DNA from: Hydrangea macrophylla
Lineage: Eukaryota > Streptophyta > Magnoliopsida > Cornales > Hydrangeaceae
DNA: 64,000 nt
NCBI GenBank assembly: GCA_033977485.1
Contig: CM066993.1
Span: 67,682,864-67,746,863 of the forward strand
Reading direction: 5' to 3'
This document shows positions 35,523 to 48,173 of the stretch, piece after piece. Numbering within the stretch: the first letter of the stretch is position 1; each line of letters opens with the position of its first letter. Below the pieces are notes generated by a model. It made no database searches. It was not told where the DNA came from and worked only from the letters and a program-made list of their open reading frames with translations. The translations under genes and the position numbers were made by a program.

Positions 35523-35939
35523 TAGTGGGAGGATTATCAGCCAGCCTGATAGATACATGTTCTTAGGAGAAGTTTTTGAAGCTGTCTCCATAGAATCTGA
35601 ATCTGATCCTACCACTTACGAAGAGGCAATGGCTGATGTTGATTCAGCTCATTGGATTAAAGCTATGAAGGCTGAATTGGAATCTATGGATTCCAATCAG
35701 GTCTGGGATCTTGTAGAACTTCCAGCCAATATTAAACCCATTGGCTGCAAGTGGGTCTATAAGAGGAAAAGAGGATCTGATGGAAAGGTTGAGACCTTTA
35801 AGGCAAGGCTTGTGGCGAAAGGCTATACTCAGAGGGAGGGCATTGACTATGAGGAAACCTTCTCGCCGGTAGCCATGCTCAAGTCCATCAGAATACTCTT
35901 ATCCATTGCTGCATGCCTAGATTATGAAATCTGCCAGAT
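35523..35939 (+). pseudogene. Copia 1 reverse transcriptase, N-terminal part
   Basis: Continues the copia 1 pol frame after the solo LTR. Shows the start of a copia RT (RVT_2): DPTTYEEAMAD, HWIKAMKAELESM, VWDLVELP, GCKWVYKRKRGSDG, KARLVAKGYTQREGIDYEET, FSPVAMLKSIR. The family continues into the catalytic region, but similarity stops at EICQ (35,939), where LINE sequence begins. RT active site and RNase H are absent here; they would be right of the LINE, outside the window. Confidence 0.9.
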
Positions 35940-36115
35940 CAAAGGCCCATATTCCAAATATTAGACCCGTTGAGCCCAGAGGCAAGAAACGTGACCAATT
36001 CTCCCTAAAATCAGCTTCAATTGACAAAGGAAAACAGGTGTCCTTAGATCTCCTTATGTGTTGTCCGGATGGTAACAATCCCCACTGTCCTTCCTCACCT
36101 ACCCTTAGATCCCAC
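35940..36115 (+). mobile_element. LINE, first segment in the window
   Basis: Begins where copia 1 stops and runs to the CCCAC target of the solo LTR at 36,116. The reading frame (KAHIPNIRPVEPRGKKRDQF) continues past that LTR into 37,732 onward, which ties it to the LINE. It probably belongs to the region before the endonuclease. Start at 35,940 fits a 5'-truncated LINE insertion, inferred. Confidence 0.6.
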
Positions 36116-37731
36116 TGATTCGTGTCCAATATTGTATTCTTAACTTCATGATTTTACCCTTATTGGACACGAATTATCACTTATATTGGGAGATTTAATG
36201 GATAAATTGTACTTTTGTTGTTCTTGTTGTTGTGCACTTTTTGTTAATAAAATCTCTTTCTTATAGGTTTTGGCGACTTGTTCAAAGTAGGAACTAACCC
36301 TGTTGGTTCTTATCTTGTAAGAAGATGAGGAAATCCATCCCAGCAAAGGCGGATCGATCCGGCCTTCTGAGCGGATCGATCCGCGTGTTTTAAAAGATGT
36401 CACCATCAGAATCAAAAAGAGCGGATCGATCCGGCCCTTTGAGCGGATCGATCCGGCCCTTTGAGCGGATCGATACGCGATTTTGGAGGGACATTCTGCG
36501 ATAAGGATCCGTAAATGGATCGATTCGGCCTTTAGAAGGGATCGATCTGCTGCTTCCCGAGCAGTTTCCAACAGCCCAGATGAAAGGCGGATCGATCCGC
36601 CAGTTATAAAGGGATCGATCCGCGGTTGCAGTTTTTCCCTTTTTTATTTACAAGTTTGCCATTTTTGTGGTTTTTGTATAAATAAAAAGAGATAGGGGTT
36701 TTCATAGGGGATTCTATCTTGTATTGTTTTCTCCCAACATTCTTCTTCTTCTCTCATTTTTGGGAACCCACTTGGGTTCCCTTCTATTTCTTCTTCATTT
36801 GTATAAATTTGAAGCTTGGATTGAAGTTTTAATGGCTAGGTATATTTTCTATCTCTTCTCTTTTGATGATATTGCTATGTTTTCTATTATTAGTTAGATT
36901 TACTTAGGTTATGGATCATGAGCTCTTGGATTTAGTGTTGTAGCATTTCTAGGGTTCATTTGTGTAGGATTCAAAACTAGGGGTTTCATCTTCTTTGTAT
37001 TGCATTTTTGATTGTCATAACTTAGACTTTGAATCCTACCTTATGTATTTCATATGGAATATTATGTAACCTTGTGTTTTGCACTCCATGTGTTTGATAA
37101 ATATTGTGTGTGGGATTTATAACTTGGGGTCTTCATCTTTGATGTCAAGCATCTTTGATTGTTCAAACTCTTGGGTTTTAAATACTATCTTTTGAAGGCT
37201 TCATAGGTGATTTGTCCACCAAGTATATTAGTTAGTGTAGGGTGGACAAATCATTCGGATTAGAAGCCATAGAGGCTTCATCTTGTATGTCATGCATCCT
37301 TGATATTCAAACGTTAGCTTCAAATCCATTTTTATGGAAATCTCAAAGCTTCCTTCATCTTTCACATAGATGCACTCCTTGTGTTTGATAATATGCCACA
37401 ATGAAGTGTTACCTTAGAATGTGCTTGAAACACTAGTCCATTTCATCTTATTGTGACCCAAGATGGGGGGGAATGATCCCAACCTATTGCTTTTTAGATT
37501 AGTATTTATTTATCATTTTCTCCTCCAAAAACTAAACAAAAAGACGCAAGACGCAAAGTCATTTTTATTCCTTTTTTATCATCTCTTCTTACTTCTTTCT
37601 TTTGAGCATTATAATTAGTTACTAAACTTCCCAAACGTTATTCTTGAATCAATCCCTGTGGACTCGACACCCTATTTCCATTGTACTACGTTTTAATAGG
37701 GTTAAATAAGAACTTGATTTTGACATCATCA
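36116..37731 (+). mobile_element. Solo LTR in the LINE, TSD CCCAC
   Basis: 1616 bp, ends TGAT and ATCA (inverted), flanked by CCCAC at 36,111-36,115 and 37,732-37,736. A 14-bp perfect inversion, ATTCGTGTCCAATA and TATTGGACACGAAT, lies at 36,118-36,170. A GCGGATCGATCCGC array (36,349-36,623) is followed by a TATA-like TATAAATAAAAAG at 36,677. Right end has TCCCTGTGGACTCGACACCC, typical of the ends of some plant gypsy LTRs. Superfamily uncertain. Confidence 0.82.
36349..36623. repeat. GCGGATCGATCCGC array upstream of a TATA box
   Basis: Nine copies of a 14-bp palindrome, some with one or two changes. Groups of two or three have start spacings of 22 or 23 bp, joined by unrelated sequence. The last copy ends about 55 bp before the TATA-like motif. 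Confidence 0.88.
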
Positions 37732-39784
37732 CCCACCATGTTAATACACCCATTGATAACCCTTTAAACCTACCCCAATCCTCTCTCACAACCTCCTATT
37801 TTGAAACCCTCGACACCGTTAATTACCAACCATCTCAAAGCAACCCTATACTTATGACTTCCAATCCTTTGCAGCTATTGACCTTGACCTTGACCCTGAG
37901 CAGTTAAAGCTGATCATCTCTTCCAGCTTTTCAGGGCTTAACCGATCTTATGCTTTTAACAACCATGGATCCAACCCCATTTCCTAGGATCGAAATAGTC
38001 AATCTACAAGAAATTCAAGAAGTCAGACCTGCAAAGATAATGAACATATATTGGCTCACCGAGACAGTAAGGCTGATTGCTCAGATGAATCAAGACGAAG
38101 TCGGAGCCCAAATGTACAATGTACGAGTGGGTCCAACAACGACAGAGTTCGAGGATCAGATTCGTCTCAACATGGAGAGAGGACGTGATCTTTTCGCTCC
38201 TGCACCCCACATCCCCAATCTGTTTTCTATGAAGAATTTAGTGTGGAATTATCGTGGTGCAGGTAACACTTATTTCAAAAGTAATATGACTGATTTGTTT
38301 AACAATCATTACCCCTTCATAGTTGTTTAATTGAAACTAAAGTGCCTATAGCTCCCCTTGATCATTTTTTCAATAATCTGGGGCTTAGTAACTATAGATC
38401 TGGTTAGAAGATCTGGAGGTATTTGGGACCTTTGGAATCCAAAAATTGTGACTGTCTCTATTCTTCAAAAAGAGTCGCAAGGTATCCATGCCCTCATTTC
38501 CCATAAGGATTATGATGATTGGATCTTCTCGGCTATTTATGGTAGCCCCTAGAAACAGAGATCTACTTTGGCAAAATATGGAAGACTTCTCTCATCCCCA
38601 AAATAATCCATGGCTTGCGGTTGGAGATTTCAATGACTATGCTGATATCAGTGAAAGAAGAAGCTATACTGACTGTGACTTCAGGCCATAACTATAAGAT
38701 TTAATAACAATCTTAATGCTTGTGGCCTCATGGATCTAGGGGCCTCGGGCTCTAGTATGACTTTGACCAACGGTCGAAAAGGATTGGATAACGTTATGGA
38801 AAGATTGGACTGAGCAGTGGCTAATGCAAGCTGGAGGAATGCTTTTCCTGAAGCTGCTCTCCAGGTGCTCCCAAGAGTCTATTCGGACGATAATCCTATT
38901 CTTATTCATTTTTCTGGTATTGTTCTTCCACCTCCTCGGGAAGCTAGACCCTTCCGTATTGAAAATATGTGGTATGAATATCCAGAGTTCCCCTCTATTG
39001 TTGAGGAAAACTGGATGGACAATCACCAAAATCTTATTGTAGCCAATGCTGCTTTCCAAGAAAAAGCCATTCACTGGAATCTTAATACGTTTGGAAATAT
39101 TTTTAAAAGAAAACGAAAAATTTTGGCTAGACTCTCTGGGATCCAAAATCTTTAGGGCTCTCTTATTCTCATAATCTCATTGTTCTTGAAAATACTCTCC
39201 AAAAGGAATTTAGAGATATTCTTCATCAAGAGGAGACCTTTTGGCACCAAAAGTCTAAAGTTAAATGGCTGGCTTTAGGAGACTCGAATACTTCATATTT
39301 CCATATGTCCACCATTATTAGACGAAAGAAGAATAAAATTTTGGCCTTAAAAGACCTCAATGGGAACTAGATTGATAATCATGATCTTCCTAAGAATCAT
39401 GTCAGAAATTTCTTCATTGATCTTTTTAATGATAACGATTATACGGGAGATGGGATTTGCCTTTCTCCTCCCCTTAAGAAGCTGAATGATAGGGACAATA
39501 ACATTCTTTGTCTTCCTACTACTGATTTGGAGATTAAAAATGCCTTGTTTGATCTTGGACCTTCTAAGTACCCTAGACTTTATGGTATAAATGCAGGGTT
39601 TGGAGTATTGTTTCGCCTTCTATCATTAACTTTACTAAAAATGTCCTTTACACTGGGAAACTCCCTCCTCTGGTTAACAAACTTTTGTTGCTCTTATCCC
39701 CAAAGTTAATAATCCCGAAGCTATTACCAATTTCAGACTGTGTAATGTCTCCTATAAAATCATTACCAAGATTCTTACTAGAAG
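37732..39784 (+). pseudogene. LINE ORF2, endonuclease to start of reverse transcriptase, degraded
   Basis: Plant L1-type non-LTR element. From 38,229 MKNLVWNYRGAGNT is the N-terminal motif of the APE-type endonuclease; later GSPRNRDLLWQNM, PWLAVGDFNDYADISE, and the RPFRIENMW and QEKAIHWNLNTFGNIFKRK connector, then the RT entry (NALFDLGPSKYPR, TNFRLCNVSYKIITKILTR in another frame). Several stops and frame changes break it. Gypsy A is inserted at 39,785 with target duplication AGAAG. Confidence 0.85.
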
Positions 39785-41343
39785 TGTCACAGCCCGGTCC
39801 CACAATAGCGGAACTGGAGCCCGTGGCACGCCACCGAGGCTAAACCAATTCATTAACGTTCCCAAAAATTAGTTTGAAGAACACCCAGCGGAATAAACAA
39901 GTCATTTTGAAAACTATTCGTCCAGTCGACTGATCCTCAGACCCAGTCGACTGATCCTGGTCCAGCAGAAAGTTAGGTTTTAAAACACCATCCAGTCGAC
40001 TGCTTTCTACACCCAGTCGACTGGGGCTTCAAATTTTCAGTCGACTGAAGTCCAGCCTGGTACAAAAATCTAAATTGAAACTATGATCCAGTCGACTGTG
40101 TCGAGGACCCAGTCGACTGATCCTCAAATAAAAGGTGCAGTGAGTTGCTGAAAACAGAGGCTCCAGTCGACTGTTTTCTCAACCAGTCGACTGATTTATG
40201 GCAGCTTCTCATTCTGCGGAGTTTTCTAAGTTTAAAAGCTTTTGAATTCGAACAGCGATCAAACACACACTTCCAAAAGTAATCCAAAGCAATCCTAACT
40301 GTATTAACATATTACCGAAGTACAGTTACAACATGTTACTAACTATTACAACATTTTAGATTCGTTCTAACATACCAAGTTAAACATAACTAAAACCATA
40401 AGAATTCTTATTACAACATTCCTATTGTCCCAAAACTACAAGATTAACATTCAAGTTGCCTTCAAAGCGAACTCTAAACCCACGTGCTCACTTCTCCAAT
40501 TCCTCGCCAGCATTAACACCTGAAATGGTTATTTGAATAACCACACATATTCGATTTGTTTAAGTTAACGCTTAGTGAATAAAACAACATAGGCACATGA
40601 ATAATAAACATGTCCTCATTCACATCTCTACAATTCATACTAGTCACCGGAGACTCACGTGCCCGTCCATACTCCCAATCCGCGACTCCTCGCCAATAAG
40701 TCCACACGAAAGGGTAAGACCCACGATTCTTCTCTTCAATCGTGTGACCTTAATGCCTGTATCGGCTCCACAAAATGGCACGGTGACCACGTGCTCCTTC
40801 TGACCCAAATAAGCAACTTAACATGCTCAAATACATATCACCATGCTCGCGGTAATCAAAACATTTCATCGTGCTATTGGGCCTACTTATCAATATAAAT
40901 GCCCAATATGAACTACACAAGATATCTCTAAGTATTAATACATGCTATTCAAACATAACAGGAATACATATCAAGAAACCATTCCAAACACATAGTTGAA
41001 TCACTCACCTCCGATTTATGCTCTTAAACTATGATCCAAAGAAAACCCGTGCACAAAGAACGTGCAGAAGTCTGTCTAGTACAATTCCTATGAATCAAAA
41101 TTTCGTTTATCAACTTTTATGAAAAATTCTAGGAAACAACTTTTCGGAAAACTTGGCCAAACAAGCCCTAACATATATCAAAACGAAGCTCTTACCTCGA
41201 GGAGCTCAAATATGAAATCTAGGAGAAAACAAACTGACGGAAGGTCGTCGTTTGGCGTCGCAAAGCTCTAAGCTCCCAAAATCTCCCTATGGCCTCCTTT
41301 CTTGAATTTAGGTTAAGACTTATGAAAAATATCTCAACCATCT
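39785..41343 (-). mobile_element. Gypsy A 3' LTR, partial
   Basis: Minus-oriented; low end TGTCACAGCCC next to target AGAAG (39,780-39,784). It matches the 5' LTR at 56,448-58,571 nearly base for base up to CTCAACCATCT, where the Ogre-type LTR begins. The remaining quarter of the LTR is missing. It carries a CAGTCGACTG array at 39,922-40,198, with one unit fewer than the 5' LTR. Confidence 0.9.
39922..40198. repeat. CAGTCGACTG array, gypsy A 3' LTR
   Basis: Paired palindromes with 20-21 bp start spacing. Compared with 56,586-56,876, an 18-bp segment between two TCGACTGA copies is absent near 40,045. Confidence 0.85.
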
Positions 41344-44300
41344 TGTGGATATGCCGGCATTTGGGCCCACTTTTAAAATGTTTTTAAAACATTTTTTTTT
41401 CAAATTTCAAATTCAAAATCAAAGAGTCGCCACTTAATTTTTTTAGGAAAATTAAGAAATCATTTTAAAGCAAACTGATCTTTTGCGAAACCAAAGATAA
41501 ACTGGGTCCGGGGATTATGGAATGAAAGGGGAAGGAGCCCGACGGACTAAAACACCCCCTTTCATCCTATCTCGCGATAGGCCTCTACTCAACATCCTTT
41601 TTAATCAAATTAATAATCTAAGCATGCCCTCAATTAATACATATGTACATATACATTACACAAGCATGTTGGAAATGGTGTAAAATTACTAACGGTAAAA
41701 TATTATTCATAAGTCACATAATTCAAGTAGCACGCAACATGAAATGCAATAGAGAACTAGAGAACATACTCGGGATCCAGCCGCGAATATTAAACGTGCA
41801 ATGCATGCGAGAATAGAAATCCTAAGAAAAGGTCTCTAACACATATATACACATAAGGCAAAACCTAGGCTAAGGTGTCGCACATGGAGTCGAAAATCAA
41901 TATAAATCAAAGAATAGAATTAAACTAGAGAAGAGTTGAGAAATTGAACCTCAAATGCGCTACAAAAACAAATGTTAGTACACATGCCTTAGACAAGATA
42001 TAATATCAAAGAGTAATTAATCATAAGTCATGTTCAATTAAATTCAACTAAGTCTAACTTTTCAACTAAGTCCAACTTTATCCAAGAACTAGTTCTAATT
42101 ATAAGCATCAATGCATATGAATGAATGAATGATTATGAACAAGAATGAGATATGAATTTATTCACTAATTTGGATCACTTAGCCTCTGGATTTAAGCCAA
42201 ATTATCATTATTCAAAATATGATTTGGGTCCCAAGACATAAGGGAACCATTTGAGTTGAAATAAATAAGATTAGACAAAAACAGTAGCAGTTTTTTATGA
42301 ATTACAGAGAGCAGACCAGATCTTAAAAAATAGAAATAAAATACTTCCAACGGTTGGATCTTAATGATTTTTGGATATGTTATGCCTCTGTGAGTATAGT
42401 TTCTAACCCAAAAAGAAAATCGAGGTTTCAACGGTTAGATCTCCGGGAATACGGAAAATACTAGACCTCACTCAGGATTTTACAACTCTCTGTCCAGAGA
42501 TTTTGTATGATTTTTTAAAAATAGCAAACAAATCTGAATTGCTTCATTCTTTTTAGGGAACCTTCCTAACACATTAAGGTTCTTAGAAAAAAATTATTTG
42601 GAGTCACAAACACCTTATTAAAGCTCTGATTTACTAATTTCAAAAACGTTTTACTGTTCTGAAACTATTCTGAAACTCTGGACAGATTGTGGTTGACTCA
42701 CAAAACTCATGACCAAACCATTTTAAACATGAAACTACCTTAAAACAAAAATTACTGTGTTATTGACACTTTCCCGTTGGTTTCACTTGATTTCAACGGT
42801 TGGATTTCGAACTAAAAATCTTTGATCGAAAACAGTTTGTGAAACCACTGTTTTCGTTTTGCTAGTTCAACTTTGTTGGTTGACCTCAACTATTAAATCA
42901 TAATGTTGGGCTTAAACCAAATCATTTCTTCTACCATTTGATGGTCATTGAAGACTAAGGACATCTTTAGACTTATGGATTTTTTATGAAGTATGAAATA
43001 AACTTCACAAGATCCAAAACAATGAACTCAAACTCAAGGACCAAATCTTGAGTTCAAAACATTACTCCTACCACTTGGTGGTCATTGGAGACTAAAAGAA
43101 AACAAATCCTCTCTAATCTCCATGGAATATAATATGAATTCCATAAGATTCATAATAAAGATGCCCAAGTCATGGGTTAGGACTTGAATCTCACCAATTA
43201 TATGTAGATTATGGTCATGATCAACCATAAACTCCATATGAATCACAAGGTTATAGGAGAATAAGGAATCAAATTCAAAGAGCTTCAATGAGATATGGAA
43301 GATCTCATGAACCTTATGAATGAAATAGAAATAAAGGAAATCAAAGTTTGATTTAGGAACATAAATTCTTCAAAATTGAACTTATTTCAAATCCAAGGCA
43401 TCAATTAAATCCAAATTAATGAAGTGTTGTGAGATTCAATCACAAGTTCTTGGTGGTGTGTGATGAAATGGGGTAAGAAGAGAGGTTTTGAAAATGTTAA
43501 AAGTTCCTAGATCTAAGAACTTGTGATTGAATTATCCTAACTCTACCAAGGATTAAGAGGTTACCTCTATGACCTCAAAGAATTCTTCAATTTCTTGTGA
43601 AGTTCTTCCAAGATCTTCAAATTCTTCTCAAAACTCTTCAAATTCTTCAAGAAATTCTTCTCTTCTTCTCAATTCTCTATATAATTCTCTCTCTAAACTC
43701 AAGTATATCTCTTGTATATGTTTGTATATTGATTCCAAAGTTCAAGTCCCCTTAATGAAGATGAAAGTATGTTTATATAGGCCATCATCACAAGGATAAA
43801 TGGGTAAATTTGGGTGGAGACCCATGTGCAAAGATTTCTTCTAGAATATGTGAGAAAAGCAGTCTGTTACAGCCAGCGGCACTCGACGGCTCCCGGCGGC
43901 ATTCGCTGAGTGCCGCCGGGTTTTCCGGGTGCCGGGGCTAACTGAATTTTGCCCTACTTTTTAATTTTTAACATATATATTAACATAAGCTTAATTATTG
44001 ACGAATTGTGTTAAAATACTTGTATTTGTAATATATTCCATTAAGAATACATCCATAATATATGCTCTAAATGTATTATTCCTCCTCTCTTTTTCCTTTT
44101 TTTTTTTTCCTTTTTTTTTTTCAAAAATCCTCTTTGTTTCAAAATTCCTTTTTATTATTTTTTTATTTTCTTTTCAAGACTTTTCTTTTATATATATATT
44201 GAGCAAATTCTCAGGCTGATTTCCTCTTGTGTTCTTCAATGTTCGGGTTTCTCCCGAATACCCAAACTCTCTCTCTTCTTTCTCCTTTTATATTTTCTAT

Positions 44301-44451
44301 TTTTTAATTTTGAAATTTGTCTTGAAGAATCAATTGAAGATTTTGAATTTCCTGAAAAATCTTCGAATGTCACCGGCCATTGTCATCATCGGTCATTTGA
44401 GAGGTAACCAATCCCTAGATTTGACGTTTGGTCAAAATTGGGGTGTCTACA
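41344..44451 (-). mobile_element. Tat/Ogre-type element: 3' LTR
   Basis: 3.1-kb LTR, minus-oriented: reads TGTAGACACCCC at its start (44,451) and ATGCCGGCATATCCACA at its end (41,344). GAGTCGCCACTTAATTTTTT (41,425-41,444) and the terminal GTGTCTACA are hallmarks of Tat/Ogre LTRs. On the minus strand the sequence directly before it, AAAGAGGGGCAAAC, is the polypurine tract, so this is the 3' LTR. A GC-rich hairpin lies at 43,892-43,920. It was inserted into the gypsy A 3' LTR. Confidence 0.85.
43892..43920. repeat. GC-rich perfect hairpin in the Ogre-type LTR
   Basis: CCCGGCGGCA and TGCCGCCGGG, exact 10-bp inverted copies with loop TTCGCTGAG. Neighbouring GGCACTCGACGG and GGGTGCCGGGGC repeat parts of the arms. 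Confidence 0.88.
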
Positions 44452-45019
44452 GTTTGCCCCTCTTTGACAGAGCTTGTGAAACAACGCGTATCACAAGTGA
44501 ATGTCAAAGCCTGTGTGAAAGACAAGCCTTTGACCAAACAGTCGAATCCAGGTAAAAACAAAAGTGCGTTGCAAAATCGGGTGCGCAGATAGCCAAGTGC
44601 TGGTCGTGCTCAAAGGTGAGCTGCCTACGTATCCCATCGGGAATCAGACCAAGACGTAGTTCGAGCAAGGGACAACAATACACAAACGCAGGTAGTCACA
44701 CAGATGAATGCACCTATCTTATCGTGATGCACGTGCTCAAGCAAAATTTATGCTCTATGTTTTCAGGTTCAATGACTTAGGACAAGGCTACTCCTTAGAG
44801 TTAGCAAAACGTACCTTTGTCTTGAAATCCTTCTATGCTGATGACGTCTTATCCTCGGAAAGTCGTGACTGTCATTTTTTTTATGAGAATAACGATTGGC
44901 TGAGATGCGCTTCGCGTCTTATACTCCGGTGCCGAATCATGAAGCGTGTTGAAAGACTGAGATGCGCTTTGCGCCTTATACTCCGGTGTCTTCCGAAAAT
45001 GAGATATTTTGTAGAAAGG

Positions 45020-45826
45020 TCAGAATTGCTCCAGATTCAATGACCCCAGATAGCAGAAAAGTCAGAATCGCTCCAGATTCGATGACCCCAGATAGCAGAA
45101 AAGTCAGAATCGCTCCAGATTCAATGACCCCAAATAGCAGAAAAGTCAGAATCGCTCCAGATTCAATAACCCCAATGATCGCAGAAAAGTTAGAATCGCT
45201 CCAGATTCAATGACCCCAATGATCGCAGAAAAGTCAGAATCGCTCCAGATTCAATGACCCCAAATAGCAGAAAAGTCAGAATCGCTCCAGATTCAATGAC
45301 CCCAAATAGCAGAAAAGTCGGAATCGCTCCAGATTCAATGACCCCAATGATCGCAGAAAAGTCAGAATCGCTCCAGATTCAATGACCCCAATGATCGCAG
45401 AAAAATCAGAATCGCTCCAGATTCAATGACCCCAAATAGCAGAAAAGTCAGAATCGCTCCAGATTTAATGACCCCAAATAGCAGAAAAGTCAGAATCGCT
45501 CCAGATTCAATGACCCCAAATAGCAGAAAAGTCAGAATCGCTCCAGATTCAATGACCTCAATGATCGCAGAAAAGTCAGAATTGCTCCAGATTCAATGAC
45601 CCCAAATAGCAGAAAAGTCAGAATCGCTCCAGATTCAATGACCCCAATGATCGCAGAAAAGTCAGAATCGCTCCAGATTCAATGACCCCAATGATCGCAG
45701 AAAAGTCAGAATCGCTCCAGATTTAATGACCCCAAATAGCAGAAAAGTCAGAATCGCTCCAGATTCAATGACCCCAATGATCGCAGAAAAGTCAGAATCG
45801 CTCCAGATTCAATGACCCCAAATAGC
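45020..45826 (-). repeat. Minisatellite, 19 units of 42 or 44 bp
   Basis: Nineteen units sharing GCAGAAAAGTCAGAATCGCT and CCAGATTCAATGACCCC, ending either in AAATA (42 bp, type A) or AATGATC (44 bp, type B). Order: A A A B B A A B B A A A B A B B A B A. Units differ by very few substitutions. Confidence 0.95.
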
Positions 45827-46109
45827 TCGGTATTGCAAGGGTAGTTTTTAATTTTCTTTTTCTTTTCAGAACAGTCACGCGGACTTAAACAATTCATTTT
45901 CTATCGGGAGTCGCGCAGACTCGAAAATTCATTTCTACTTTTCAAAGATTGGGAGTCGCGCGGACTCGAAAATTCATTTCTACTTTTCAAAGATCAAAAA
46001 TTCATTTTCTAAAAATTCATTTTATTTTTCAAAGACCTGGAGTCGCGCAGACTCGACAACTTGTTTTCGGCATTTCTAAATTTGGTTTTATCCCTTCCCT
46101 TTTTGTTTT

Positions 46110-46325
46110 GATCGGTAACCCCAGGCTGCAGTAGATGACTTATGCCAAGATCGAAGATTTGATCGGTGACTTCAAAGGCTGCGATAGACGACTTATACCA
46201 AGATCGAGGATTTGATCAGTAACTCATAGGATGCGATAGACGACTTATACCAAGACCGAGGATTTGATCGGTAACTCATAGGATGCGATAGACGACTTAT
46301 ACCAAGACCGAGGATTTGATTGATG
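46110..46325 (-). repeat. Four-unit tandem repeat of about 54 bp
   Basis: Units contain GATCGGTAACTCATAGGATG and CGATAGACGACTTATACCAA; the last two are nearly identical, the first is diverged. A separate three-copy repeat with GGGAGTCGCGC and ACTCGAAAATTCATTT lies at about 45,904-46,060. Confidence 0.85.
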
Positions 46326-48173
46326 ACGGTACAGCCTCAAAAGATTTGCTTTAGGGCTATTCTAGCTGAAGAGATGTTTATATGCTTCTTATTTCGGATT
46401 TATCTTTATCGTTTCATTTTCTTCTTTTTTTTCCAAAATATTCTTTTTGATGGATTGCTTGCTATGGACACCAGTTTGGGCGATTCGGGCAAGAAAAGGA
46501 AGAAGTATGAGCCAGTTCTCCACAACAACCCCACTTTTCTATTTACTGATTTCCTTTTTTATTATAGACAAATCCAAAGGCTTTCTGGTTCATCTGATGA
46601 TTAGCTTGTACGGCTTGGAGCCTGCTCTGCTGAGGGTATTCACTTGATTTTGCTCTCTCTGAAGATATTACTCGACCTCTATTTGATTTCCTTAGCGGAG
46701 CAAAATCTGACTCCCTGACCTCCCTGCTATTACCTTTCTTTTGGAATCTTCACTTCTTGTTGATCCCTCTGCGGAATATATCTTTTGGATTTCAAGAAGG
46801 TAGACTCAAACTGAGTTGAGATACACACATTTTCAAATTTGTGACCAATTCTGCTTTCTTTTCTTTGCGCTTCTTTGATCAACTTTAGAAAAAATTGTTA
46901 TCCCATAATATTCTTTCATTGTATCTTCCTTTACGATTGACTTTTTGATAATGAAGAATTCTTCTTTTCATGTTTCTTTCCATCTTAAATCAATTTTAGA
47001 TTTATGCATGAAAACTTCAACTTTTTACTTCAAGAATTCTCAGGATGCCTAAGCTTGGTCCTTGAAAGCCAGTAAACACAGAGATATTTTATTTGGCAAA
47101 CGACAGTTTGCCCCTAGTTTGACAGGGGGCTTGGGAATGCTAGGCAAACGAAGTTTGCCCCTGGTTTGAGGGAGTTGACGCGGCCTCTGGGCAAACGATA
47201 GTTTGCCCCTAATTTTCAAGGTAATTTCATGAATTAGTTGGGTTTCTTCTTTGGACTGAGGGCCTTGGGAGACCCGCCTACTTATCCCCGAATGGGCATC
47301 AGGTCCTATAGTAGTTCGATCGAGGCCTGAAAGAAGTGCAATGATTGACTGTGTGTGTATTTGTGACCGAACCTTACAGGCTGCCTACGTATCCCCGAAT
47401 GGGAATCAGGTCAAAACGTAGTTCATCTACTCTGGAAGCCTTGAAAGAATAAGGCTTCAAGAATTGGTGGGCTTTCCAAGCCATGTCTTCATTTAGGTTC
47501 AATGGGTGCCCTTTCTGGGCAGATTTTCTTAAACATATTCCTTGTGGCAGCTTTCGAACAAGATGATGAACTACTTCTCCTTCTTATGCATTTTTTTTTC
47601 TTCTTTTCTTTCTTTTTTTTTCTTTTCTTTTCTTCTTTCCCCTTTTTTGTTTTGTGGCGGTTGATTCTTTTCACCTTATCACTAGCCAGTCAATCTTTAC
47701 AACTCTCATAATACATCGTGTTTTACTCATACTCTATCATACTCACATAGTAATATCAGCCCTCCAAATTACTCTTTATATTTCTCACAGATATTTCTGC
47801 ATTGTTTTAGATCCACTTATCACTTATCCATTGAGTCTCTCACAAAAATTTAATTGATACTTTCAAATCTTTCTTTTCATTTCCAATTTCTTTTCTTAGG
47901 ATAATTCATGTACTTTGAAGTACTCGAGAATTCTCAATCTTATTTATTCTCTACTTTTTTCTTTTTTTTTTCACTCCTTTCTTTTCTCACTATCTCTTAT
48001 TCTCTTCATGATTTTGACTGGCTAGGATTCGGATTTTGAAATCAACACGCATCTTATTTTGCTCTAACTTTTGCCTAGGCGCCCTTTCGGGTTTTCATCC
48101 TAGCGAGCTCTCTTTTTTTTTGTCTTTTTTTTCTTTTAAGAAGAAGAAGTTCATTTAAGATATCTAGCTACCA

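Noticed and set aside
44962..45213. Open frame with repeating RIAPDSMTP residues.
   Set aside because: Minisatellite units happen to stay open for a few copies; the 44-bp units break the frame, and the element is on the other strand.
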